Part shown: positions 23,494-29,829 of the stretch, in pieces
How positions within the stretch are numbered: the stretch's first letter is position 1
How the letters are laid out: each line of letters begins with the position of its first letter
Position numbers and translations under genes: made by a program
The notes under the pieces: model-generated
Seen by the model: only the letters and a program-made list of their open reading frames with translations
Told to the model about the DNA's origin: nothing
The model's database searches: none
Assembly (NCBI GenBank): GCA_012729725.1
Contig: JAAYCO010000069.1
Coordinates: 1-36,616 of the forward strand
Length of the DNA: 36,616 nt
Direction of reading: 5' to 3'
From: Planctomycetota bacterium
GTDB taxonomy: Bacteria > Planctomycetota > Phycisphaerae > SM23-33

Positions 23494-26310
23494 ATGCCGG
23501 CCTATGATTTCGGCGGTATTGAGAGTAAGTGGCAGCAATACTGGCGCGACAACCAGACTTTTCGTCAGCCCAACCCGGGCGATGAAGGCTTCCAACCGGA
23601 CAAGCCCAAGTTCTACGTGCTGGACATGTTCCCCTATCCCAGCGGCGCCGGCCTGCACGTGGGGCATCCGGAGGGCTACACGGCAACCGACATCGTCGCT
23701 CGTTACAAGCGGATGAAAGGCTACAACGTCCTGCACCCGATGGGCTACGACTCGTTCGGCCTGCCGGCTGAGCAGTACGCGGTTGAGCACGGCGTTCACC
23801 CACGTGTCACCACCGCCAAAAACATCGAGAACATCGAACGACAGATCAAGATGTTCGGCTTCAGTTACGACTGGAACCGCCGCCTGGCCACCACCGACGT
23901 GAGCTACTACCGCTGGACGCAGTGGATCTTCCTTCAGTTGTACAACAGCTGGTACGACCCGGCCGCCAATGCGGCAAGGCCGGTCAGCGAGTTGGTGGAA
24001 AAGCTCGCCGGCTCGCAATGGGCTGTGGATGCCGAAGGATGCATCGCCCCTGCCGACGGCATGCGCGGTAATATCAGAAAGTGGGACAGCCTGTCGCCCA
24101 AAGAGCAGTCGGCCCTGATCGACTCTCATCGGCTTGCCTATATAGATGAGGTTCCAGTCAACTGGTGCCCGAAATTGGGAACTGTGCTTGCAAACGAGGA
24201 GGTCACCAACGAGGGCAAGAGCGATCGCGGAAACCATCCTGTTTACCGCCGGGCCCTGAAGCAGTGGATGCTTCGCATTACAACGTACGCGCAAAGACTT
24301 CTGGATGACCTCGAGAAGGTCAACTGGCCCGAGCCCATCAAGCTGATGCAGCGCAACTGGATCGGCAAGAGCAGTGGAGCGGAGGTGGATTTCCCGCTCC
24401 AGGAGATCGCATCTGAAGATTGGTTTGCCCAACGGCGAGGCAAGCCGTTCGGCGAGCCGCTCGAAGGCGTGATTCGCGTTTACACCACGCGACCTGACAC
24501 GCTTTTTGGCGCGACCTACATGGTGCTTGCCCCTGAGCATCCGCTTGTCGGCAGGATAGTTACGCCTCAGCAGCGGCAGGCGGTTGAAGCCTACGTCAAT
24601 CAGGCTGTCAACAAAAGCGAGATGGAACGAACCGCCGAGAGCAAAGACAAGAGCGGCATGTTCACGGGCGCCTATGCCGTTAACCCTGTCACTCGCAAGC
24701 CCATTCCAATTTGGGTGGCGGACTATGTCATGATGGGCTATGGAACCGGGGCGATCATGGCAGTGCCCGCACACGATACGAGGGACATGGAATTCGCCCT
24801 CAAGTTCAATCTGCCTGTAATCCAGGTGGTCGAGCCGCCGCGCGGCCAGGACTGGAAGGGTTATGTTGATGACGGCATTGCCGTCAACAGCGGGCAGTAT
24901 GACGGCATGACGACCGCCGATTTCAAGAAGAAGATAACTGAAGATCTTGCGGCTGTGGGGCTGGCGCGTTCCGCCACCAACTACAAACTGCGCGACTGGC
25001 TTTTCAGCAGGCAAAGATACTGGGGAGAGCCGTTCCCGACTATCCACTGCACGAAGTGCGGAACCGTGGCCTTGAGCGAAGATGAACTGCCGCTCGAATT
25101 ACCGGAGATGGAAGACTTCACGCCGGCAGCCAGTGACGATCCCGAAGCGCTGCCTCAGCCCCCTCTGGGTAAGGTCAGGGAATGGTCCTCCACCACGTGC
25201 CCATCCTGCGGCGGCCCTGCAACCCGTGAACTGAACACGATGCCACAGTGGGCTGGAAGCTGCTGGTACTACCTGCGATATCTCGACCCACGGAACGAGA
25301 GCAGTTTCTGCGACGGCAAGATCGAGCGATACTGGATGCAGGCATCGGCGGAGAATCCCTCCGGAGGCGTCGATCTGTATGTCGGCGGCGCGGAGCATGC
25401 GGTCCTGCACCTGCTCTATTCAAGGTTCTGGCATAAGGTTCTCTTTGACCTTGGATATGTCAGCACAAGCGAACCATTCGGCAAGCTGTTCAACCAGGGC
25501 ATGATCCGGAGCTTCGCATATCGAGATTCTCGCGGCGTTCCTGTCGGATACGACGACGTCGATCTCTCTGGGGATGTTCCGCGGCACAAGAAGACGGGCG
25601 AGACGTTGACTGAGACCATCGAGAAGATGTCCAAGAGTCTCAAGAATGTTGTTAATCCCGACGAGGTCATCAGCCAGTATGGAGCCGACACATTCCGGCT
25701 GTACGAGATGTTCATGGGGCCTCTTGAGGCATCCAAGCCGTGGAACACTCGCGACGTGCCTGGCGTGCACCGCTTCCTCAACCGCGTATGGCGAATGATC
25801 TGCGGCGATGAGGATCAGGCAAGGCTGCTTGCTGATGAAGACCATGAGGACCTGGACAAGCCGCTGCACAAGCTGATTCGCAAGGTCGGCGAAGACATCG
25901 AGGCCATGAAGTTCAACACCCCGCTGGCGGCCATGATGGAGTTCGTCAACATCGTTTACCGCTCCGGCAGGATCGGCGTATCGCAGGCGCGTCAGTTCAT
26001 CCTGTTGCTGGCGCCGTTTGCCCCGCACATTTGCGAGGAGCTATGGCAGCAGATGGGCGGCAAAGAGACTCTGGCTTACGAAGCATGGCCGGAGTTTGAG
26101 GCCGACAAGGTTGTTGATGATTCAGTGCAGGTCGCGGTGCAGGTGAACGGCAAGCTCCGTGCGCGCATATGCATTCCCGCGGGAGCGACTGCCGAGCAGA
26201 CAATCGCGGCGGCAATGGCCGATGCCAAAGTCGCATCCGACGTCGCGGGCAGGAAGATAGTCAAAGAGATTATCGTCCCCGGCAAGCTGGTCAACCTGGT
26301 GGTGAAGTAG
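23494..26310 (+). CDS. leuS: Leucyl-tRNA synthetase
   Basis: The 938-aa class I synthetase charges tRNA-Leu and edits misacylated products. The start PAYDFGGIESKWQQYW is typical of bacterial LeuS. The HIGH motif is GLHVGHPEGYTATD (about 45-58). The CP1 editing domain includes VYTTRPDTLFGATYMVLAPEHPL and GTGAIMAVPAHDTRD. CTKCGT and CPSCGG form a zinc-binding insertion. The KMSKS loop is IEKMSKSLKNVVNPDEVI (about 710). The C-terminal domain ends VQVAVQVNGKLRARI...VPGKLVNLVV. It is longer than the roughly 860-aa E. coli enzyme, mostly through insertions near residues 150-200 and 680. ATG 23494 has AGGAG upstream; the frame is open 11 codons earlier from TTG 23461. Confidence 0.97.
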   Translation: MPAYDFGGIESKWQQYWRDNQTFRQPNPGDEGFQPDKPKFYVLDMFPYPSGAGLHVGHPEGYTATDIVARYKRMKGYNVLHPMGYDSFGLPAEQYAVEHGVHPRVTTAKNIENIERQIKMFGFSYDWNRRLATTDVSYYRWTQWIFLQLYNSWYDPAANAARPVSELVEKLAGSQWAVDAEGCIAPADGMRGNIRKWDSLSPKEQSALIDSHRLAYIDEVPVNWCPKLGTVLANEEVTNEGKSDRGNHPVYRRALKQWMLRITTYAQRLLDDLEKVNWPEPIKLMQRNWIGKSSGAEVDFPLQEIASEDWFAQRRGKPFGEPLEGVIRVYTTRPDTLFGATYMVLAPEHPLVGRIVTPQQRQAVEAYVNQAVNKSEMERTAESKDKSGMFTGAYAVNPVTRKPIPIWVADYVMMGYGTGAIMAVPAHDTRDMEFALKFNLPVIQVVEPPRGQDWKGYVDDGIAVNSGQYDGMTTADFKKKITEDLAAVGLARSATNYKLRDWLFSRQRYWGEPFPTIHCTKCGTVALSEDELPLELPEMEDFTPAASDDPEALPQPPLGKVREWSSTTCPSCGGPATRELNTMPQWAGSCWYYLRYLDPRNESSFCDGKIERYWMQASAENPSGGVDLYVGGAEHAVLHLLYSRFWHKVLFDLGYVSTSEPFGKLFNQGMIRSFAYRDSRGVPVGYDDVDLSGDVPRHKKTGETLTETIEKMSKSLKNVVNPDEVISQYGADTFRLYEMFMGPLEASKPWNTRDVPGVHRFLNRVWRMICGDEDQARLLADEDHEDLDKPLHKLIRKVGEDIEAMKFNTPLAAMMEFVNIVYRSGRIGVSQARQFILLLAPFAPHICEELWQQMGGKETLAYEAWPEFEADKVVDDSVQVAVQVNGKLRARICIPAGATAEQTIAAAMADAKVASDVAGRKIVKEIIVPGKLVNLVVK

Positions 26311-26311
26311 A

Positions 26312-26524
26312 GTGGACGAGCGGCTGCAGATTATCGAAGAAAAGATTGCTTACCTCGAGCGCACAATTGGCGATCTGGACGAGGTTGTTCGCAGACTATC
26401 GAGCCAGATTGACAAACTGCAACGCCAATGGAAAGAGGTTCGCGAGGCAGCAACGCCTGTTGATCCCAACCGAACGCAGCAGGACGACGTGCCGCCCCAC
26501 TACGGCCCGCCATCAAGCCGCTAA
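26312..26524 (+). CDS. slyX: SlyX-like coiled-coil protein
   Basis: A 70-aa protein predicted to be mostly one coiled coil with heptad spacing: ERLQIIEEKIAYLERTIGDLDEVVRRLSSQIDKLQRQW. A Pro-rich tail ends DVPPHYGPPSSR; the PPHY motif near the C-terminus is the SlyX family signature. The start is GTG, one base after the leuS stop, with no separate ribosome binding site, so it is translationally coupled to leuS. SlyX function is unknown. Confidence 0.85.
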   Translation: MDERLQIIEEKIAYLERTIGDLDEVVRRLSSQIDKLQRQWKEVREAATPVDPNRTQQDDVPPHYGPPSSR

Positions 26525-26606
26525 GATGGACCGTGCCACAACAAAATCGGCCCCCAGGCGCATTCAACAACGTCTGGCGTCGGCAATTCACGCGTATTAA
26601 CATGAC

Positions 26607-27026
26607 ATGATCATGGATGAAATCTGTCGCAAGTGTAACGCGCTGTGCTGCCGCTACTACAGCTTTCCGATCGACATGCCCGAGACCTATGAGGACTTCG
26701 ATCAGATTCGCTGGTATCTCACCCACGAAGCAACAAGCGTGTACATTGACTGGGACGGCCAGTGGTTCATTCGCATAGATAACCGCTGCCGTTGGCTGAC
26801 GGACACGCCCGAGGGACCGCGGTGCAGCCGGTATGATGAGCGCCCAACAATCTGCCGGCAGTTCTCGCCCGCCACATGTGAATACGCACAGGGACACCAC
26901 GAATGCGAAGAAGTCTTTTCCACAGCCGATGATCTTGATAGCTACGCACGGCGGATGCTCGGCGCGATAGCCTTCGACGCCGCTCGCCAGGCCTCTCGGA
27001 AGGAAGATTCGGGCAACGAAGATTGA
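26607..27026 (+). CDS. YkgJ-type cysteine-cluster protein
   Basis: The 139-aa protein belongs to the YkgJ/UPF0153 cysteine-cluster family, thought to bind zinc or iron. The N-terminal CRKCNALCC cluster and the later CRWLTDTPEGPRCSRYDERPTICRQFSPATC (about 57-88) carry the conserved CxxCxxxCC...C..Y..RP..CR.F...C pattern. All expected cysteines are present. The start is ATG 26607 or 26613, with no strong ribosome binding site. It lies 82 nt after slyX on the same strand and converges on the M48 gene. Function is unknown. Confidence 0.88.
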   Translation: MIMDEICRKCNALCCRYYSFPIDMPETYEDFDQIRWYLTHEATSVYIDWDGQWFIRIDNRCRWLTDTPEGPRCSRYDERPTICRQFSPATCEYAQGHHECEEVFSTADDLDSYARRMLGAIAFDAARQASRKEDSGNED

Positions 27027-27075
27027 CATGCCGTAATCAGACATCGGCAATGGCGCGCTTCAAGCCGGGATTGCT

Positions 27076-27894
27076 CTACGCAAGGCGCTGTCGCATCCGC
27101 AAGAACTGGTCTTGGGCAGGATCCCGCTGGTTTGGATCAGCACTTGCAAACTGCGTCTGAACAGTGTCCAACGCCTCGTCAAGCCGACGGTCGGTGAGCG
27201 GGTGCGTTCGGAAGAATTCGCTCCAGCCGGGTTGATCGCCTTCGAGTCCGTTAAGCGTGGTCAGCAGTTCTATCATCCCGTATGGGTTATACCCTGCCCG
27301 TTCCATATAGCGCATGCCTATTCGGTCGGCCTCTAATTCCTGATCCCTGCTGTAGCTCAACTGGGCCATGCCGGTAACAATCTGTGTTGCCGTGGCGGCG
27401 GCGTCAGATGCATCAGGCCCCACAGCCGCTGCCGCCAATTGAACCAGCAGGCTGGCCCCAAGCTGACGCTGAAGCGCCTGCACGTTGTGCCTGGCGGCAA
27501 CGTGTGCAACCTCGTGGCCTAACACTGCCGCAAGCTCCCGCTCGTTTTCCATCTGCCGCATAAGGCCCGCCGTAATATAGACCTTGCCCCCCGGAAGTGC
27601 GAAGGCGTTGGGCGTATCCGAATTGAGCAGGGCGAACTCGTACGGCATGCTGCGTTCACTCTGTGCAGCCACCGACTGGCCAATCCGGCTTACATATGCC
27701 TGAAGCTCGGCGTCGGCGACCCTGCCGCCAAACTCCTGTTCAAACTGCGGTGCTGCTTCCCGTCCCAGAGCAATCTCCTGTTGAGTGTCAATCAGCACCA
27801 GTTGCCTTTCGCCTGTCACCGGGCTGACCCTGCAACCAACCGCAAGAACAGACAGGCATACAAGCGGCATTACCAAGACGGTGGCGGTCCTCAT
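27076..27894 (-). CDS. M48-family zinc metallopeptidase lipoprotein (Loi/BepA-like)
   Basis: The 272-aa exported lipoprotein has a hydrophobic signal ending in the lipobox LAVGC (Cys21), so it should be lipid-anchored. The M48 peptidase domain has NAFALPGGKVYITAGLM (about 96-112), the zinc motif HEVAH (127-131), and the third ligand Glu in DQELEADRIGMRYMERAGYNP. FFRTHPLTDRRLDEA near the end is also conserved. This is the short, TPR-less M48 type related to YggG/LoiP and the peptidase half of BepA, which act in envelope quality control. ATG 27894 is chosen because AAAGGA precedes it; an ATG nine codons earlier lies at the edge of the structured RNA region. Confidence 0.93.
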   Translation of the reverse strand: MRTATVLVMPLVCLSVLAVGCRVSPVTGERQLVLIDTQQEIALGREAAPQFEQEFGGRVADAELQAYVSRIGQSVAAQSERSMPYEFALLNSDTPNAFALPGGKVYITAGLMRQMENERELAAVLGHEVAHVAARHNVQALQRQLGASLLVQLAAAAVGPDASDAAATATQIVTGMAQLSYSRDQELEADRIGMRYMERAGYNPYGMIELLTTLNGLEGDQPGWSEFFRTHPLTDRRLDEALDTVQTQFASADPNQRDPAQDQFLRMRQRLA

Positions 27895-27971
27895 GATTCG
27901 TCCTTTCAGCAATCTGCGCAAGCTGCTGAATTCTACGCATGGGAGAGGGCATACAGCCCGGGCAGCCGGAT

Positions 27972-28000
27972 TTGAATTCCTGAAACTGCATGCCTAATAT
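27972..28000 (+). promoter_or_regulatory. Sigma-70-like promoter upstream of the hairpin pair
   Basis: TTGAAT (27972-27977) and TAATAT (27995-28000) are separated by exactly 17 nt. The expected transcription start, near 28007, coincides with the first base of the first hairpin (28008). Each hexamer matches consensus at four of six positions. Confidence 0.45.
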
Positions 28001-28007
28001 TGTGCAA

Positions 28008-28076
28008 TGAAGCAGGTAGCAAGTCGAACCGGATTGTCCTATATAGGATGATCTGGATCGAAAGCTACCTGCTTCA
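28008..28076. repeat. Long hairpin repeat, copy 1
   Basis: The outer arms TGAAGCAGGTAGC (28008-28020) and GCTACCTGCTTCA (28064-28076) are perfect 13-bp complements. After a small internal loop, a second 13-bp stretch has one mismatch and three G-U pairs. The centre is the perfect palindrome TCCTATATAGGA (28037-28048). The 69-nt unit is symmetric about 28042. Confidence 0.85.
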
Positions 28077-28137
28077 GTTTGTTGTGGAACTGCCGGCCTG
28101 ATTTGATATCTGGAGCAACCGCGCCTAGTATTAGTTA

Positions 28138-28211
28138 GCTGAAGCAGATGATCTCTCAAATGGGCATATTCGGAGTTCGAGTTGCCGCCTTGAAAGACCA
28201 CCTGCTTCAGC
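28138..28211. repeat. Long hairpin repeat, copy 2
   Basis: The outer arms GCTGAAGCAG (28138-28147) and CTGCTTCAGC (28202-28211) pair perfectly over 10 bp. The interior (ATGATCTCTCAA against TTGAAAGACCAC) pairs with a few mismatches. The outer arms match copy 1, but the interior sequence is different. The unit ends 5 nt before the metF stop codon region at 28217. Confidence 0.8.
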
Positions 28212-28216
28212 GATTT

Positions 28217-29125
28217 TTATAGCCCCGCCGCCTTGACGATTTCGGGCACACAGTGGTCCCAGCCGAGGGTCATAAGGTGAGCCCCCTGGCAGCAGTGCTT
28301 CATCTTCGCCACCAGCTCACCGCAGATTTCGATGGAAACCTTTTGTCTGTCTTCCTTTGCGGCATCGGCCATGCGCTTGATAATCGCGTCCGGCACGTTG
28401 ACGCCGGGGACAGATGAGTTCATGTACTTCGCCATCCCCGCCGTCTTGAGCATGACAATGCCAACCAGCACCGGCGCCTTGAGATGACTGATGCGGTTCA
28501 TGAACTTCTCAAAAGCGGCGGGATCATAGACAGCCTGGGTTTGTATGAACTGCGCCCCCGCCTCGATCTTCTTCTCCAGCTTGATTATCTGCGGCTCGAC
28601 TTCCTCCGCGCAGGGCGTGACACAAGCGCCTTTGAAGAACCTGGGGGCGCCGTCGAGCTGGTTTGGGTTGCCCTTGGTGTCCAGGCCCATGTCTCGGCCG
28701 GCTTCAAGGTTCGTAATTGCGGCCAGCAGGCTCACTGAATCCAGATCGTAGACGGGCTTTGCCGCGGGATGGTCACCCATCGCCACGTGGTCCCCGGTGA
28801 GCGCCAGAACGTTGCGAACGCCCAGAACGTAGGCGGACAGCAGGTCGCTTTGCAGTGCAAGCCGGTTGCGGTCTCGCGTTACCATCTGATAGACCGGCTC
28901 TATTCCCTTGCTCACCAACAGGTGAGAAACCGCCATCGATCCGGTGCGCATGACGGCAGTCTGAATGTCGGTCACGTTGACAGCAGCAACCGAGTTTTTC
29001 AAATAGGCCTCGGCTTCATGCAGGCATTTGTCCACGTTGACGCCCTTGGGAGGGCCAATCTCGCCGGTAACAACGAACTTGCCGCTATCAAGTTGCGACT
29101 GAAGATTGCTTACGGGCTCGGTCAT
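28217..29125 (-). CDS. metF: Methylenetetrahydrofolate reductase (MetF)
   Basis: The 302-aa protein is the flavin-binding TIM-barrel MetF that reduces 5,10-methylene-THF to 5-methyl-THF. Visible motifs are VVTGEIGPPKGVNVDKCL, AVNVTDIQTAVMRTGSMAVSHLL (about 48-70), MVTRDRNRLALQSDLLSAYVLGVRNVLALTGDHV (about 82-115) and FIQTQAVYDPAAFEKFM near residue 195. Its ATG overlaps the metV stop (ATGA). The MetV-MetF pairing is that of anaerobes using the methyl branch of the Wood-Ljungdahl pathway or interconverting methyl-THF, where MetV and a flavoprotein partner supply electrons. The end of the gene abuts the hairpin pair. Confidence 0.95.
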   Translation of the reverse strand: MTEPVSNLQSQLDSGKFVVTGEIGPPKGVNVDKCLHEAEAYLKNSVAAVNVTDIQTAVMRTGSMAVSHLLVSKGIEPVYQMVTRDRNRLALQSDLLSAYVLGVRNVLALTGDHVAMGDHPAAKPVYDLDSVSLLAAITNLEAGRDMGLDTKGNPNQLDGAPRFFKGACVTPCAEEVEPQIIKLEKKIEAGAQFIQTQAVYDPAAFEKFMNRISHLKAPVLVGIVMLKTAGMAKYMNSSVPGVNVPDAIIKRMADAAKEDRQKVSIEICGELVAKMKHCCQGAHLMTLGWDHCVPEIVKAAGL

Positions 29126-29811
29126 TGCCTGGGCTCCTCGTCTATCTGGGACAATTCCTGCCTGCTGAGCCTGCGCACGCCGGAACCGCGATCCTTTCGC
29201 CAGTCCCTGGCAGGGCGAATCTTGCGGTACTCATCAAGCTTTCCAAGCTCCCTGAGACGCTGGTAGATCAGCAACCAGGCGCAGTCCATCTCGGGCTTAA
29301 CCTCACACTTGCCGCCATTGGTGCCGCCGCAAGTTCCGTTTATAAGGCTCTTAGAGCAGCGTGCAATCGGGCATATTCCGCCCGTCCAGGCAAGGACGCA
29401 ATCACCGCAGCCATGGCAGAATTCCTTCCACTCGCCCGGCGCTGTATTTGCGCCGTAGAACGTGGTGTTAAGGCCGGGAAGAATGCGAAGATCAGGCATT
29501 TCGCGGCTCATGAAACCGACGCCCACGCCGCATGCCAGCGAAACCACGGCATCGTAGCCGCGAGGGTCGAACTTGAAATTGTCGAAGAACTCCTTGTCGC
29601 ACTGACGAGTGATGCAATCAACGTCAACCGTGATGTCCATGCCTGTTTGTTGGCTTCGAAGGCGAATCAGCGAGGCGAGTTCCTCGGCCTGTTTCTGACC
29701 TCCAGACAGACATACGGTAACGCAACTACCGCAGCCGAGGACCAACACCTTTCGGCTGCCCGCCAGCATCGCCATGATCTCATCAAACGGTTTAAGTTCA
29801 GCAACTATCAT
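29122..29811 (-). CDS. metV: MetV-type zinc/iron-sulfur partner of methylenetetrahydrofolate reductase
   Basis: The 229-aa protein matches the MTHFR C-terminal-domain family (MetV), the partner that forms MetVF in acetogens. The N-terminal half has VLVLGCGSCVTVCLSGGQKQAEEL (about 22-45), VDCITRQCDKEF and VSLACGVGVGFM. The second half has the cysteine-rich cluster FCHGCGDCVLAWTGGICPIARCSKSLINGTCGGTNGGKCEV, expected to bind zinc or a [4Fe-4S] cluster. Cysteines are complete compared with the family as I know it. It begins 18 nt after the flavoprotein gene, and its stop overlaps the metF start by four bases, so all three genes form one operon. Confidence 0.92.
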   Translation of the reverse strand: MIVAELKPFDEIMAMLAGSRKVLVLGCGSCVTVCLSGGQKQAEELASLIRLRSQQTGMDITVDVDCITRQCDKEFFDNFKFDPRGYDAVVSLACGVGVGFMSREMPDLRILPGLNTTFYGANTAPGEWKEFCHGCGDCVLAWTGGICPIARCSKSLINGTCGGTNGGKCEVKPEMDCAWLLIYQRLRELGKLDEYRKIRPARDWRKDRGSGVRRLSRQELSQIDEEPRQ

Positions 29812-29829
29812 CGTCTTCTCCAGACTCTT

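Larger units (their letters stand above)
27895..28216. other. 322-nt gap between the M48 gene and metF, with a structured RNA candidate
   Basis: There is no protein-coding gene here. The minus-strand promoter of the M48 gene must be in this region, though only a possible -10 (TAGAAT, near 27933-27938) is visible. On the plus strand the region holds a promoter, two long hairpins and a U-run, listed separately. Confidence 0.7.
28007..28219 (+). ncRNA. Candidate structured small RNA with two matching hairpins (unknown family)
   Basis: The element comprises a promoter whose start is at about 28007, hairpin 1 (28008-28076), a 61-nt linker, hairpin 2 (28138-28211), then GATTTTTATAG. The second stem plus U-run resembles an intrinsic terminator. 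The two hairpins share their outer arms (TGAAGCAG and CTGCTTCA) and differ inside, yet both interiors remain largely paired. The 5' arm of hairpin 1 (TGAAGCAGGT) is also perfectly complementary to the 3' arm of hairpin 2 (ACCTGCTTCA), so a long-range alternative fold is possible. It lies antisense to the intergenic region after metF. It could instead be a pair of palindromic repeats or a processed end of the metF transcript. Sequence, promoter and fold are seen; being a gene is inferred. Confidence 0.45.

Noticed and set aside
23485-25047. 520-codon minus-strand frame opposite leuS
   Set aside because: It is a shadow of leuS; the plus-strand product is clearly LeuS.
28008-28211. Integron attC sites
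   Set aside because: The hairpins are about the right size but lack the GTTRRRY core and its complement, and no integrase or cassette is nearby.
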